Below are positions 18,857-26,634 of a stretch of DNA of 64,000 nt, in pieces. Origin of the DNA: Novosphingobium taihuense. GTDB taxonomy: Bacteria; Pseudomonadota; Alphaproteobacteria; Sphingomonadales; Sphingomonadaceae. The notes under the pieces were generated by a model that did not search any database, had not been told where the DNA came from, and worked only from the letters and a program-made list of their open reading frames with translations. The translations under genes and the position numbers were made by a program. The number at the start of each line of letters is the position of its first letter. Position 1 is the first letter of the stretch. The stretch is taken from positions 744,001 to 808,000 of the forward strand of contig NZ_VLKJ01000001.1 in NCBI RefSeq assembly GCF_007830315.1, written 5' to 3'.

Positions 18857-19354
18857 TCACGTCAGCGCATAGTACTTCACGTAATTCCCATCCGGCCTGC
18901 GCTCGCCCACGCCGATAAAGACGTGCCGGGTCAGCCAGTCGTGCTTGCCCTTGCTGGTCTCAAACGTCGGCTGGGCACGGAGGTAGTATTCGGCGTGGGG
19001 CACAGGCTCGCCCCCGGCGAAGGCCCATGCGCGCAGGCGGTCCATCGTGCCGGGCTCGCGCCCCCACAGGAAGCCCTTGTTCTGCATGTAGATCAGCGTG
19101 CCGTCATCAACCTCGAGGACATAGCGCGCATCGAACACGGCGGTATCATCGGGCCGGAAGAAGGCGTAGTCGCCACCCGAATTGGGGACGGCCTTGCCTT
19201 TGAGACGCGGCCCCTCAAACTCGCCCTCGTCAACATAGACCGCGCTGCGCATGCCGCCGGACGGCAAATCTGGCACCATTTGCACGCGAGTGAAGCGCAG
19301 GCGGCAGGCAAAGGCAAATTCGAGGCGAGGATTGTCGAGCGTGGAGAAGTCCAT
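18857..19354 (-). CDS. DUF3237 domain protein
   Basis: A 165-residue protein of the DUF3237 (UPF0311) family, predicted to be a single beta-barrel. Recognisable stretches are FACRLRFTRVQ near the start, GGMRSAVYVDEGEFEGPRLKG, the central FDARYVLEVDDGTLIYMQNKG, and the ending KYYALT. No signal peptide or metal motif is evident, and no function is established for the family. It lies ten bases after the second PQQ dehydrogenase gene on the same strand and is presumably co-transcribed with it. DUF3237 genes often occur in aromatic or terpenoid catabolic clusters; a binding or isomerase-like role would be a guess. Confidence 0.8.
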   Translation of the reverse strand: MDFSTLDNPRLEFAFACRLRFTRVQMVPDLPSGGMRSAVYVDEGEFEGPRLKGKAVPNSGGDYAFFRPDDTAVFDARYVLEVDDGTLIYMQNKGFLWGREPGTMDRLRAWAFAGGEPVPHAEYYLRAQPTFETSKGKHDWLTRHVFIGVGERRPDGNYVKYYALT

Positions 19355-19364
19355 GAGAGTCGCC

Positions 19365-21548
19365 TCAATAGTTCGAAAGAATGGTCAGACTCGGCCCGTC
19401 GAGCGGCTTGCCGGACTTCTGCTTGGCCAGTTCGTCAGCGCGGGTCTTGCCTTGCAGGTCGATCAGGTAGGCATGGATCGCATCGGCATCGCCGGGGGAG
19501 AGGATGTCGTCCCAGCGCGGCATGCCGTTGGGTGTCAGCAGGCCTTCGAGCACGATCTGGCGGAATGCCTCATGCGTGCCGGGCTGCATCCGCCGCAAGT
19601 CCGGCGTGATCGAGCGCGGCTGGTTGGCGTGACAGATGGCGCAGTTGCCGAAGAACAGGCCCTGCCCCTTGGCGATCGTCGCTGCCGTGACGCCCGGAGC
19701 CTGCGCAGGAGCCTCCGGTGCCACTTCGAGCGGCGGCAGCAGATCGGGCATCGGCACCTTGCCGCCGCCCAGCTTGAACACCAGCAACCGGTTCATGTTG
19801 CCGCGCGTGTAGGCGGCCGAATAGCGCGGTACAAACGGATAGCCGCCCCCACCCCACCCGGCCATGACTGCGATATACTGTACGCCGCCTACCTCGTAGG
19901 TCATCGGCGCGGCCATGATCGGGGTGCCGGTGTCGATCTCCTTGAGCAGCCTGCCGGTCTTCGTCTCGCGAACGAAGAGCTTGCCGGTGACGCCGCCGTA
20001 GACGGTGAGGCTCGAGGCCGTGGTCAGCACACCGCCGCGATCCTGCCAACCAGCGGTGTCGGCAGACCAGACGGTCTTGCCCGTCAGCGGGTCAATCGCG
20101 CGGATCTGCGCGGTGGCAGGCTGCTTCAGTGCCTCCTGATAGGCAGGCAGCTTGCGCACGGCATCACCGAACTCTGGCGGGAACCCAGCCAGCGCCTCCT
20201 TGACGTCGGGGGTGAAGATCAGCGCAGCATCATTGTTCAGCCCGCGCGCTTTCAGCGGCTTGGCCCCCGGCGTCATGAAGATCAGGTTGCCCATGTCGAG
20301 CACCGCGCCGATGTAGAGTCCGGTCGCGGGATCATAACTGGCGGGATGCCAGTTGCGCGCACCGGTGGTGGCCGGAAACACGATCTTGGGGCCGGTGGTA
20401 TAGTCCGCCGCTTCCGGATCGAGGATCGGACGGCCGGTCCTGGGGTCGATCCCCTTGGCCCAGTTGGTGCGGACGATGGGATTGGCGCGCAGCAGCTTTC
20501 CGTCACGCCTGTCGAGAATATAGAGGTAGCCGTTTTTCGGCGCGTGGAGCACGACTGGGCGGATCTCACCATCGACGTCCATGCGCGTGAAGATCATCGG
20601 CTGCGTGGCGGTGAAGTCCCAGTTATCACCGGGCGTTTCCTGATAGTGCCACTTCATCCACCCGGTCTTCGGATCAAGCGCGACGAGGCTGGCGAGATAG
20701 AGGTTGTCGCCGCCTGTGGGTGAGCGCTTAGACGTGGCGTAAGGCCCGCCGTTTCCGGTGCCGACGAGGACCAGCCCGGTCTCGGGGTCGTAGTTGATCG
20801 CATCCCACGGGGAGCCGCCGCCGCCGATGTCCCACCGGCTGTTCGGATCCCAGGTCTTGAGCGCGGCTTCGAGCTCAGGCGATTCCTGCGGGCCCAGCTT
20901 CGGATCGCGCGGCACCACATGCCAGCGCCAGCGCAGCTTGCCGGTATCGAGATCGAGCGCGGTGACATAGCCGCGCACATCGTATTCCGCGCCGCCCATG
21001 CCGATGACCACGACATCGCCAGCGACTTCGGGGGCGCCGGTCGAGTTGTCGCCACGCTTGCGGTTCTCGATGAAGTCGCTCTTCCACTCGACCGCGCCGG
21101 TCCGCGCATCGAGCGCGTACATCCATCCGTCGAGACTGGCGACGAAGACCTTGCCTCGCGCCACCGCAACGCCGCGATTGACCATATCGCAGCAGACCGT
21201 GCGATTGACCTGCATGTCGACCTCGGGCTCGAACCGCCAGAGCTGCTTGCCGGTGGCAGCATCGAAGGCATAGGCGCGTCCTGCGGTGCCGGACGTATAG
21301 AGCACGCCGTCAACCACGACCGGCGTCGCCTCCTGCCCGCGGAATGTGTCGAGTTCCGCAGCCCAGGCGAGGCCGAGATGGCTGACATTTTCGGCGTTGA
21401 TCGCAGTCAGCCGCGAATGGTGGGTCTTGCCGGAATCACCGCCGGGGCTGCGCCAGTCGCGGCCTGCACCTTCGGTCAATGCCGTCGCGCCGCCGAGCAA
21501 GCAGGCCGCAAGACCGAGAAAAAGACTGGCAAGGAGCTGCCGCATCAT
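19365..21548 (-). CDS. second PQQ-dependent quinohemoprotein alcohol dehydrogenase
   Basis: A 727-residue PQQ propeller plus C-terminal cytochrome c. The N terminus is a signal sequence with a possible lipobox GLAAC (Cys16). The PQQ-flanking cysteines are Cys119-Cys120 (TVCCDMVNRG), the heme site is CAICH (636-640), and Met676 in PNGMPRW is the likely axial ligand. A roughly 30-residue tail follows the cytochrome. It is a diverged paralogue of the enzyme at 10892-13009. ATG 21548 overlaps the stop of the tandem-NTF2 gene. It would pass electrons from an unknown alcohol to the periplasmic cytochrome chain. Confidence 0.9.
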   Translation of the reverse strand: MMRQLLASLFLGLAACLLGGATALTEGAGRDWRSPGGDSGKTHHSRLTAINAENVSHLGLAWAAELDTFRGQEATPVVVDGVLYTSGTAGRAYAFDAATGKQLWRFEPEVDMQVNRTVCCDMVNRGVAVARGKVFVASLDGWMYALDARTGAVEWKSDFIENRKRGDNSTGAPEVAGDVVVIGMGGAEYDVRGYVTALDLDTGKLRWRWHVVPRDPKLGPQESPELEAALKTWDPNSRWDIGGGGSPWDAINYDPETGLVLVGTGNGGPYATSKRSPTGGDNLYLASLVALDPKTGWMKWHYQETPGDNWDFTATQPMIFTRMDVDGEIRPVVLHAPKNGYLYILDRRDGKLLRANPIVRTNWAKGIDPRTGRPILDPEAADYTTGPKIVFPATTGARNWHPASYDPATGLYIGAVLDMGNLIFMTPGAKPLKARGLNNDAALIFTPDVKEALAGFPPEFGDAVRKLPAYQEALKQPATAQIRAIDPLTGKTVWSADTAGWQDRGGVLTTASSLTVYGGVTGKLFVRETKTGRLLKEIDTGTPIMAAPMTYEVGGVQYIAVMAGWGGGGYPFVPRYSAAYTRGNMNRLLVFKLGGGKVPMPDLLPPLEVAPEAPAQAPGVTAATIAKGQGLFFGNCAICHANQPRSITPDLRRMQPGTHEAFRQIVLEGLLTPNGMPRWDDILSPGDADAIHAYLIDLQGKTRADELAKQKSGKPLDGPSLTILSNY

Positions 21549-22402
21549 AGCGCATCCCAAGGGGATGGCATGCGGTAAGGCACGGTGATGAAGTTCGCCT
21601 CGATCTGTTCGATCATGCCATGGTCGATCTTGAACAGTTCGGAGATGTAGAAGCTGTGCGGGCGCAAGACGGGGCTCTTCACGGTGCGTCCGTCGGTCAG
21701 CTGATACTCACGCAACCGGCCCGAATGGTCGATGAACCCGAAGGCCAGCACCAGTCCACGCTCCTCATCCACCAAGGGGAAGCGACGCGCGCGCAGGTCG
21801 TCGTCATAACGGTAGTTGCCCATGCGAAACTGCTCTTCGCAACCGAGGGCAGAGACTGGCACGATCTTGGCGAATTCAGGGTTGCGCGTGGTCTGGACGC
21901 CGTTTTCCACGCGGTTGCAATCGGGGTGGAACTTCGTGTGAATCGTGCCGTCATTGCGCTGCAGGGTGTCGAAGTAGCCGTTCGACAGGCGCACCATCTC
22001 CTCGCGCGCGACCGGGGCCTCAGGCTCGCGGTGGAGGATCGGCTTGTCCCAGTATCGGCAGTTCTCGAACTTGATGCCGCTGTCGGACTGACGGACGATA
22101 AGCATTTCGCACTCGGCAATCTGGCCAGCTTCATTGACGGCTAGGCGCAATGTGAAAGCCGATTCCTCGATAGGTTCGATGACCGTACCGAAATAGCCAA
22201 CCTGACCCGTCTTCACGTCGGCAAAGCGGAGCTGGTAATCGCCAAGCCGGTCGATCGTGCCCCAGACCCCATCGCCGATCTCCAGCATCACGTTGTTCTC
22301 GCTGTGATGCGCACCGGGCGCCCAGTCGAGCGCGTGTGGATCGCGCGCGTCCAGGGCGGCAAGGAACCGGTCAAGGACGGCATAAAGCTCGGCGCGGGTC
22401 AT
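21545..22402 (-). CDS. tandem NTF2/SnoaL-like protein
   Basis: A 285-residue protein that looks like two NTF2-fold units. The first (about 1-125) begins LYAVLDRFLAALDARDPHAL and has HHSENNVML; the second (about 135-285) begins RLSNGYFDTLQRNDGTI and has HPDCNRVENGVQTT. No signal peptide is present. NTF2-fold enzymes include cofactor-free lyases, isomerases and hydratases, among them the sphingomonad diarylpropane lyase LdpA. ATG 22402 has GGGAGA upstream, and the gene leads the operon with PQQ-ADH and DUF3237. Catalysis on a lignin-derived dimer is an inference worth testing; a binding role is equally open. Confidence 0.75.
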   Translation of the reverse strand: MTRAELYAVLDRFLAALDARDPHALDWAPGAHHSENNVMLEIGDGVWGTIDRLGDYQLRFADVKTGQVGYFGTVIEPIEESAFTLRLAVNEAGQIAECEMLIVRQSDSGIKFENCRYWDKPILHREPEAPVAREEMVRLSNGYFDTLQRNDGTIHTKFHPDCNRVENGVQTTRNPEFAKIVPVSALGCEEQFRMGNYRYDDDLRARRFPLVDEERGLVLAFGFIDHSGRLREYQLTDGRTVKSPVLRPHSFYISELFKIDHGMIEQIEANFITVPYRMPSPWDAL

Positions 22403-22429
22403 CGATTCTCCCAAGGTGCAATTGAGGCT

Positions 22430-22458
22430 TTGACGGCCTTCTCATGCCAAGGCATACT
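22430..22458 (+). promoter_or_regulatory. sigma-70-like promoter for the NTF2-SDR operon
   Basis: TTGACG (22430-22435), 17 bases, then CATACT (22453-22458). The -35 matches 5/6 and the -10 4/6. The start would be near 22465, giving a short leader before ATG 22492. The region also serves the divergent gene at 22402. Confidence 0.5.
22444..22455. promoter_or_regulatory. small inverted repeat inside the promoter
   Basis: ATGCC-AA-GGCAT is a perfect 5-bp inverted repeat with a two-base centre, placed between the -35 and -10 and touching the -10. Its position suits a repressor site, but so short a repeat can arise by chance. Confidence 0.3.
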
Positions 22459-22491
22459 CTACCAAATGTTATAAATAAAGGGGAGAGACGC

Positions 22492-22881
22492 ATGGCCCGG
22501 ACAGAGGCGGAACAGGCCAACCATGACCTCGTTCTGGAGATGTACCACAAGGTCCTGATCGCGATGGATAGCAGCGCCGTGGACCGTTACATTGCGCCGG
22601 GGTATGTGCAGCATTCCTCGCTGGCCGAACCGACCGTGGAGGCGCTGAAGGGCTTTCTCGATCGCGTCCGCACCGAATCGCCCGATGCCACGCAGACCAT
22701 TCACCGCAGCTTCGTCGATGGCGATCATGTCATCACGCATACCCATGTCGTGCGCTGGCCGGACGATCCGGGCCTTGCCGTGGTTGACATCTTCCGCGTG
22801 GAGGATGGCCTGATCGTCGAGCACTGGGACGTGATACAGGACGTTCCGGCCCAGCCGGTAAACCCCAACAGCATGTTTTGA
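22492..22881 (+). CDS. SnoaL/NTF2-like cytoplasmic protein
   Basis: A 129-residue single NTF2-fold protein. Typical features are NHDLVLEMYHKVLIAMD at the start, YIAPGYVQHSS (a histidine often in the pocket), GDHVITHTHVVR and the ending VEHWDVIQDVPAQPVNPNSMF-like tail. No signal peptide. ATG 22492 follows GGGGAGAG; an earlier in-frame ATG would run through the promoter. It is first in an operon with an exported paralogue and an SDR. The family includes aldol-cyclising and lyase enzymes and many ester- or epoxide-acting proteins; the substrate is unknown. Confidence 0.8.
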   Translation: MARTEAEQANHDLVLEMYHKVLIAMDSSAVDRYIAPGYVQHSSLAEPTVEALKGFLDRVRTESPDATQTIHRSFVDGDHVITHTHVVRWPDDPGLAVVDIFRVEDGLIVEHWDVIQDVPAQPVNPNSMF

Positions 22882-22894
22882 AGGGAGAGAAACG

Positions 22895-23347
22895 TTGCGC
22901 CTTCTTGCCACAGCTATCGCTCTAGCGCTGACTCCTACTGCCGCGCAGGCAGAAGAATGCAAGCTGACCCCAAAGCAGGTCGTCAGCAATTTCATGGATG
23001 AGTTCTACATCCAGAAAAAGGTCCGCTCTTCATTCGAACGCTGGGTCGATCCCGGCTATATCCAGCATAACCCCTATGCCGCTACCGGACGCGAGGCGGC
23101 AATCGGCTTCCTCGAGAAATTCGTCGAGCAGAACCCCGGACAGCGCACGACGATCCACCGCATCATTGGCGATAGCAATCTGGTGGCAGTTCACAGCCAC
23201 GGCTGGATGGAAAATGGCGATGCCGCAGCCAAGCGCGGGTTCGCGGTGGTCGACATCTTTCGCGTCGAGGGCTGCCGGGTAATGGAGCATTGGGACGTGC
23301 TTTCACCCGTGCCGGAGACTGCGGCCAACACCAACACCATGTTCTGA
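22895..23347 (+). CDS. exported SnoaL/NTF2-like protein
   Basis: A 150-residue paralogue of the preceding protein with a cleavable Sec signal (about 19 residues, ending AAQA). The mature part repeats the same plan: YIQHNPYA, VAVHSHGW, VVDIFRVE and the ending NTNTMF. The start is TTG 22895 with GGGAGAG five bases upstream; no ATG or GTG further in would preserve the signal. Being in the periplasm, it could act on products of the PQQ dehydrogenases or the flavocytochrome. The function remains unknown. Confidence 0.8.
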   Translation: MRLLATAIALALTPTAAQAEECKLTPKQVVSNFMDEFYIQKKVRSSFERWVDPGYIQHNPYAATGREAAIGFLEKFVEQNPGQRTTIHRIIGDSNLVAVHSHGWMENGDAAAKRGFAVVDIFRVEGCRVMEHWDVLSPVPETAANTNTMF

Positions 23348-23348
23348 G

Positions 23349-24092
23349 ATGAAGCGGTTCGACAACAAGTGCGTGGCGATCCTTGGTGGCAACGCCGGGA
23401 TCGGCCTTGCCGCCGCGCGGATGTTCGCGGCCGAGGGAGCGAAGCTTGCCATCACTGGCCGCAATTCCGAGAAGTTGCGGGCTGTGGCCGAGGAATTGGA
23501 CGCATTGTGCATCCGCTCGGACATCAGCGACCTTGCGCAAACCGAGGCGGCACTGAGTCAGATCGAGGACACGCTGGGCGGAATCGACGTGCTGTTCGTC
23601 AACGCGGGCGTCGGCGGTTTTGCCATGGTGCCCGATGTTACGCCCGAATTCTGGGATCAGATCCACAGCGTAAACCTGCGCGGCGCCTTCTTCGCGATCC
23701 AGAAGGCCCTGCCGCTGATGGGCGATGGCGGTTCGATCGTCATCACCGGCTCGATCGGATCGACCGCAGCCGTTCCGGGCAACGTTGCCTACGCCGCAGC
23801 GAAGGCGGGCCTCAGGGCCATGGCGCGTATCGTCGGCAAGGAGCTTCTCCCGCGCCGCATCCGCGTCAACATGGTCAGTCCTGGCCCGACCGATACGGAA
23901 ATCTTCAAGCGCGATGCCTCACCCGAGGAGATCCAGGGCATGCGCGACATGCTCTCCTCGGTCGTCCCGATCGGACGCATGGGGACGTCTGAGGAAGTGG
24001 CCCGCACAGTGTTGTTTCTCGCCAGCGCGGAGGCAAGCTTCATCAATGGTGTGGACTTGTGCGTCGATGGCGGTTGCATCGAACTGGGCTGA
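23349..24092 (+). CDS. short-chain dehydrogenase/reductase
   Basis: A 247-residue classical SDR. The dinucleotide loop is LGGNAGIG, a variant of TGxxxGIG, followed by VNAGVGG, the catalytic SITG-type serine in VITGSIGS, and YAAAKAG for Tyr-Lys. The C-terminal DGGCIELG is typical of the FabG-like group. It starts one base after the exported NTF2 gene stop, so the three genes form one unit. Oxidation or reduction of a secondary alcohol or ketone handled by the NTF2 proteins is likely in outline. Confidence 0.87.
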   Translation: MKRFDNKCVAILGGNAGIGLAAARMFAAEGAKLAITGRNSEKLRAVAEELDALCIRSDISDLAQTEAALSQIEDTLGGIDVLFVNAGVGGFAMVPDVTPEFWDQIHSVNLRGAFFAIQKALPLMGDGGSIVITGSIGSTAAVPGNVAYAAAKAGLRAMARIVGKELLPRRIRVNMVSPGPTDTEIFKRDASPEEIQGMRDMLSSVVPIGRMGTSEEVARTVLFLASAEASFINGVDLCVDGGCIELG

Positions 24093-24104
24093 GGCCCGGG
24101 CTGA

Positions 24105-24314
24105 TTACTGCGTCGGCCCTGCCTGCGCCGCACCGGCAAGCGTGCTGCCGCTGCGATCGGGCAAGGTCCAGATGATCAGGTTCACAACCATGATCCCGGC
24201 CAGTGTCAGCATCAGCACCGGCCGCTTGCGCTCGCCCCGACGGAGCAGGAACACCCCCCCGCCGACGAGGGCGATGGCGGCAAGCATCATCAGGGATAGC
24301 GCAGCGTCGAGCAT
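24105..24314 (-). CDS. small two-helix membrane protein
   Basis: A 69-residue protein with two hydrophobic segments (about residues 3-24 and 33-50) separated by a basic RRGERKR loop, so it should be an inner-membrane hairpin with the loop in the cytoplasm. No family is recognised. It lies nine bases downstream of the DUF937-type gene on the same strand and converges with the SDR operon. The clean hydrophobic pattern and tight spacing support a real gene. Confidence 0.6.
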   Translation of the reverse strand: MLDAALSLMMLAAIALVGGGVFLLRRGERKRPVLMLTLAGIMVVNLIIWTLPDRSGSTLAGAAQAGPTQ

Positions 24315-24323
24315 TCAGCGCCG

Positions 24324-24683
24324 TTAGCGGCTGAACAGACCCTTGGCCATACCGGCAAGATCGTCGAGCGGATTGCCGTCACCATCCTTGTCAAGGAAGG
24401 CCGACACCTTGCTCAGCGCATCGGGGTTCTGCCCTAGCGCTGAAGCAAAGCTCGCGAGCGAGCCCTCGCCACCAATGTGACTGACGATTTCCTGCAGCTT
24501 CGACGCATCAATGCCTGAGTTGGCGGCGGCCGTCTCGATCGTGTCACCCTTCGACTGGTGCCCGGCGGCAAGGGCAGCGATGGCGTTTTCGGCCATGTCC
24601 GGATCGATGCCGACCTTTGCCGCAAGGTTCTTCACATCGACATTGCCAGCCACCTGGCCAAGGATCGAATCAAACAGGCTCAT
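24324..24683 (-). CDS. DUF937/YidB-like protein with an EF-hand-like loop
   Basis: A 119-residue protein starting SLFDSILGQVAGNVDVKNLA, typical of DUF937/YidB-like proteins of unknown role. Near the C terminus it has DKDGDGNPLDD, which resembles a calcium-binding EF-hand loop, then LAGMAKGLF. No signal peptide. ATG 24683 has GAGG-type sequence upstream; earlier in-frame codons are not homologous. It lies 43 bases downstream of the amidotransferase gene on the same strand. Confidence 0.75.
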   Translation of the reverse strand: MSLFDSILGQVAGNVDVKNLAAKVGIDPDMAENAIAALAAGHQSKGDTIETAAANSGIDASKLQEIVSHIGGEGSLASFASALGQNPDALSKVSAFLDKDGDGNPLDDLAGMAKGLFSR

Positions 24684-24726
24684 TGCACTTCCTCTCGATA
24701 GAGATTGCCAGAGTAACAGGTGGGGT

Positions 24727-25641
24727 TCAGACTTCCAGCGCGTGGATTTCCGCCCGCCGCCGCTCACCGTCGCGCCGGACAAGCAGTGCCGAATATTCGG
24801 GCACCTCGATCCATGTGGCAAAATCGCGAGTGAGCGGTTCGGATGCCACGATCACGCTGTCGGCATCGATTGCTCCGCCCGTCAACTTCCACTCGCCCTC
24901 GTGAAGGCCATAGTCGCGCCCGCAGGTGTACCACATCGACAGATATTCGGAGCTGCCCTGCAGCGCGCCAGCGTCGAAGTGACCGAAATCGAAAGTGAAG
25001 CGTACGGCGGCAAGGTTGGTGCCATCGCAGAACATCAGGTTAGTCGAACTTGACCGGGTAATGCCATGCCGCGCCCGCGCCTCACGCAGAACGCTCAGGG
25101 CATGGCGGATCGCTGCAAGGATCGCGTCCGGCTCGTTGATCTCGCCCGGCTCAGGCAGCGCCGATACGACAAGCGCATATATCCATTCGCTGTCGGTCGA
25201 TCCCTGGATCTGCTTGGCAAACTCGGGCCGGATGTGCGGCGCAAGATCGAAGCGCATGTCGCGGAAACCCGCCAGATCGCCGTTATGCGCCATGGAAAGC
25301 GGCACGCCATCGAAGCGGAAGGGGTGGCAGTTCTGTTCGTTGATCTGAACGGTCGAGTTGTAAGGCACGCCGCGAATGTGGGCGAGCAACGCGGATGACC
25401 GCAATTTGCCCGCCAACGCCTTGAGATTGCGGTCGAACAGCGCGACTTGCGTGGTGCGATAGCGGAAGGGCACGTTGGGCGCGTGGCTCGTCTCGTCCCA
25501 CGCGGCCATGCCGAACCCTGCAAGGTTCAGCATCTGCAGCATCTGCGCGCCGATGGTCTGGTTGAGCAGCGAGGAATCGGGCGCATAGAGCAGGTCGTCG
25601 AGCGGGACCGGCGTGCCAAGGTAGCTCAGGATGCGGCACAT
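24727..25641 (-). CDS. class II glutamine amidotransferase (YafJ/EgtC-like)
   Basis: A 304-residue Ntn-type glutamine amidotransferase. The mature nucleophile would be Cys2 (MCRILSYLG). Further motifs are AHIRGVPYN-like, NCHPFRF, LSMAHNGDLAGF and STDSEWIYAL. The family includes YafJ and EgtC, which hydrolyse gamma-glutamyl amides, EgtC in ergothioneine synthesis. The start codon shares one base with the stop of the cNMP-domain gene (TAATG), so the two are coupled. No ergothioneine genes are nearby, so the substrate is open. Confidence 0.85.
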   Translation of the reverse strand: MCRILSYLGTPVPLDDLLYAPDSSLLNQTIGAQMLQMLNLAGFGMAAWDETSHAPNVPFRYRTTQVALFDRNLKALAGKLRSSALLAHIRGVPYNSTVQINEQNCHPFRFDGVPLSMAHNGDLAGFRDMRFDLAPHIRPEFAKQIQGSTDSEWIYALVVSALPEPGEINEPDAILAAIRHALSVLREARARHGITRSSSTNLMFCDGTNLAAVRFTFDFGHFDAGALQGSSEYLSMWYTCGRDYGLHEGEWKLTGGAIDADSVIVASEPLTRDFATWIEVPEYSALLVRRDGERRRAEIHALEV

Positions 25642-26603
25642 TAGCCGAGTTCCCCGGCATGGTTGAACCGCGCGAGGGAAAGCGAGCGGCCAAGGTGGCG
25701 ATTGGCCTTGCGCTGGTCCTGCACCAGCTGTCGCCCGAAAGCCGTGTGAAGCAGGGGCAGCCAGGACGGCATTTCGTTTTCGAGCGCGGACAATGTTTCG
25801 GCCGGGAGATGCACAAGCTTGGCATCCTCCACCGCCGTTACCAGCAAGGGCTGCGGTCCGCCATCACTGTGGCCGGTCAGCCCAACGAAGCAGCCGGGGC
25901 CGAAAACGAACACCTGCTCGGCCATGGCACCGCGCGGGACCGCTGCCCTGACCGCACCCCGCAGGACGAGATGAAGCCCCTCCTGCCCCTCACCCGGCCC
26001 GACCAGCGTGCTGCCGCGTGGCGCGTCGAGCAGGGTGCCATGGGTGGCAATCGCCTCGAAGCCGCGCAACCGGGCGAGCCCATTGGCCAGATCGGATGCT
26101 CCTGCCTTCGCCGCCACGGGCGCCGGGCCTGCGTGCAGCTGGCGCAGGGCATGGGGATCGAAATGCCCCTCCGCAACGATCCGCTGAAGCGTTGCTCGGG
26201 TCCGCGATGCGACAAGACGGCGAAGGGCGACGCCCAACCTGACCGCCCAGGCCGAACCATCATGCAGGAGCGCGCGGAAACGGCGGCCGGAAATGGCAAG
26301 GCCATGCGTATCCTCGATCGCGCGTACTCTGGCAGACCGAGGTCCGTCATCGAGCAAAGCGAACTCGCCCACGACTTCGCCGGGGCGGATGGCGGAAATA
26401 ACCGCGTTGTCATCACCGGGAATGCGCGCGGCAATCTCGAGCAGGCCACTGTCGACGAGATAGAGCGTGTCGGCATGATCGCCCTGACGGAACAGCACGT
26501 CTCCCGCAGCGACGGCAAAAGGCGCGGCATTGCCGAGCAGGGCCTTCCATTCATCGCGTTCGAAGCCGGCCAGTTGCGCCGGTACCTGCGCCTGCTCTCC
26601 CAT
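25641..26603 (-). CDS. protein with two cyclic-nucleotide-binding-type domains
   Basis: A 320-residue protein with two Crp-type cNMP-binding folds: the first (about 25-130) with VLFRQGDHADTLYLVDSG and GEVVGEFALLDDGPRSA, the second (about 185-300) with TLVGPGEGQEGLHLVLRGAV and FVGLTGHSD. I see no helix-turn-helix, so it is not a normal Crp/Fnr regulator. The first domain keeps a phosphate-binding-cassette look (GEFALLDDGPRSARV); the second is degenerate. ATG 26603 was chosen although its ribosome site is weak; a TTG 16 codons upstream is possible. It is coupled to the amidotransferase gene and might regulate it allosterically. Confidence 0.7.
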   Translation of the reverse strand: MGEQAQVPAQLAGFERDEWKALLGNAAPFAVAAGDVLFRQGDHADTLYLVDSGLLEIAARIPGDDNAVISAIRPGEVVGEFALLDDGPRSARVRAIEDTHGLAISGRRFRALLHDGSAWAVRLGVALRRLVASRTRATLQRIVAEGHFDPHALRQLHAGPAPVAAKAGASDLANGLARLRGFEAIATHGTLLDAPRGSTLVGPGEGQEGLHLVLRGAVRAAVPRGAMAEQVFVFGPGCFVGLTGHSDGGPQPLLVTAVEDAKLVHLPAETLSALENEMPSWLPLLHTAFGRQLVQDQRKANRHLGRSLSLARFNHAGELG

Positions 26604-26634
26604 GAAGCCAGATTGCGCCTGCTCCCGTTTTTGG

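Noticed and set aside
17110..18918. 602-codon plus-strand open frame
   Set aside because: Antisense to the flavoprotein gene with its conserved FAD and substrate motifs; no motif in this frame.
19251..20723. 490-codon plus-strand open frame
   Set aside because: Antisense to the PQQ dehydrogenase and DUF3237 genes; composition is typical of a shadow frame.
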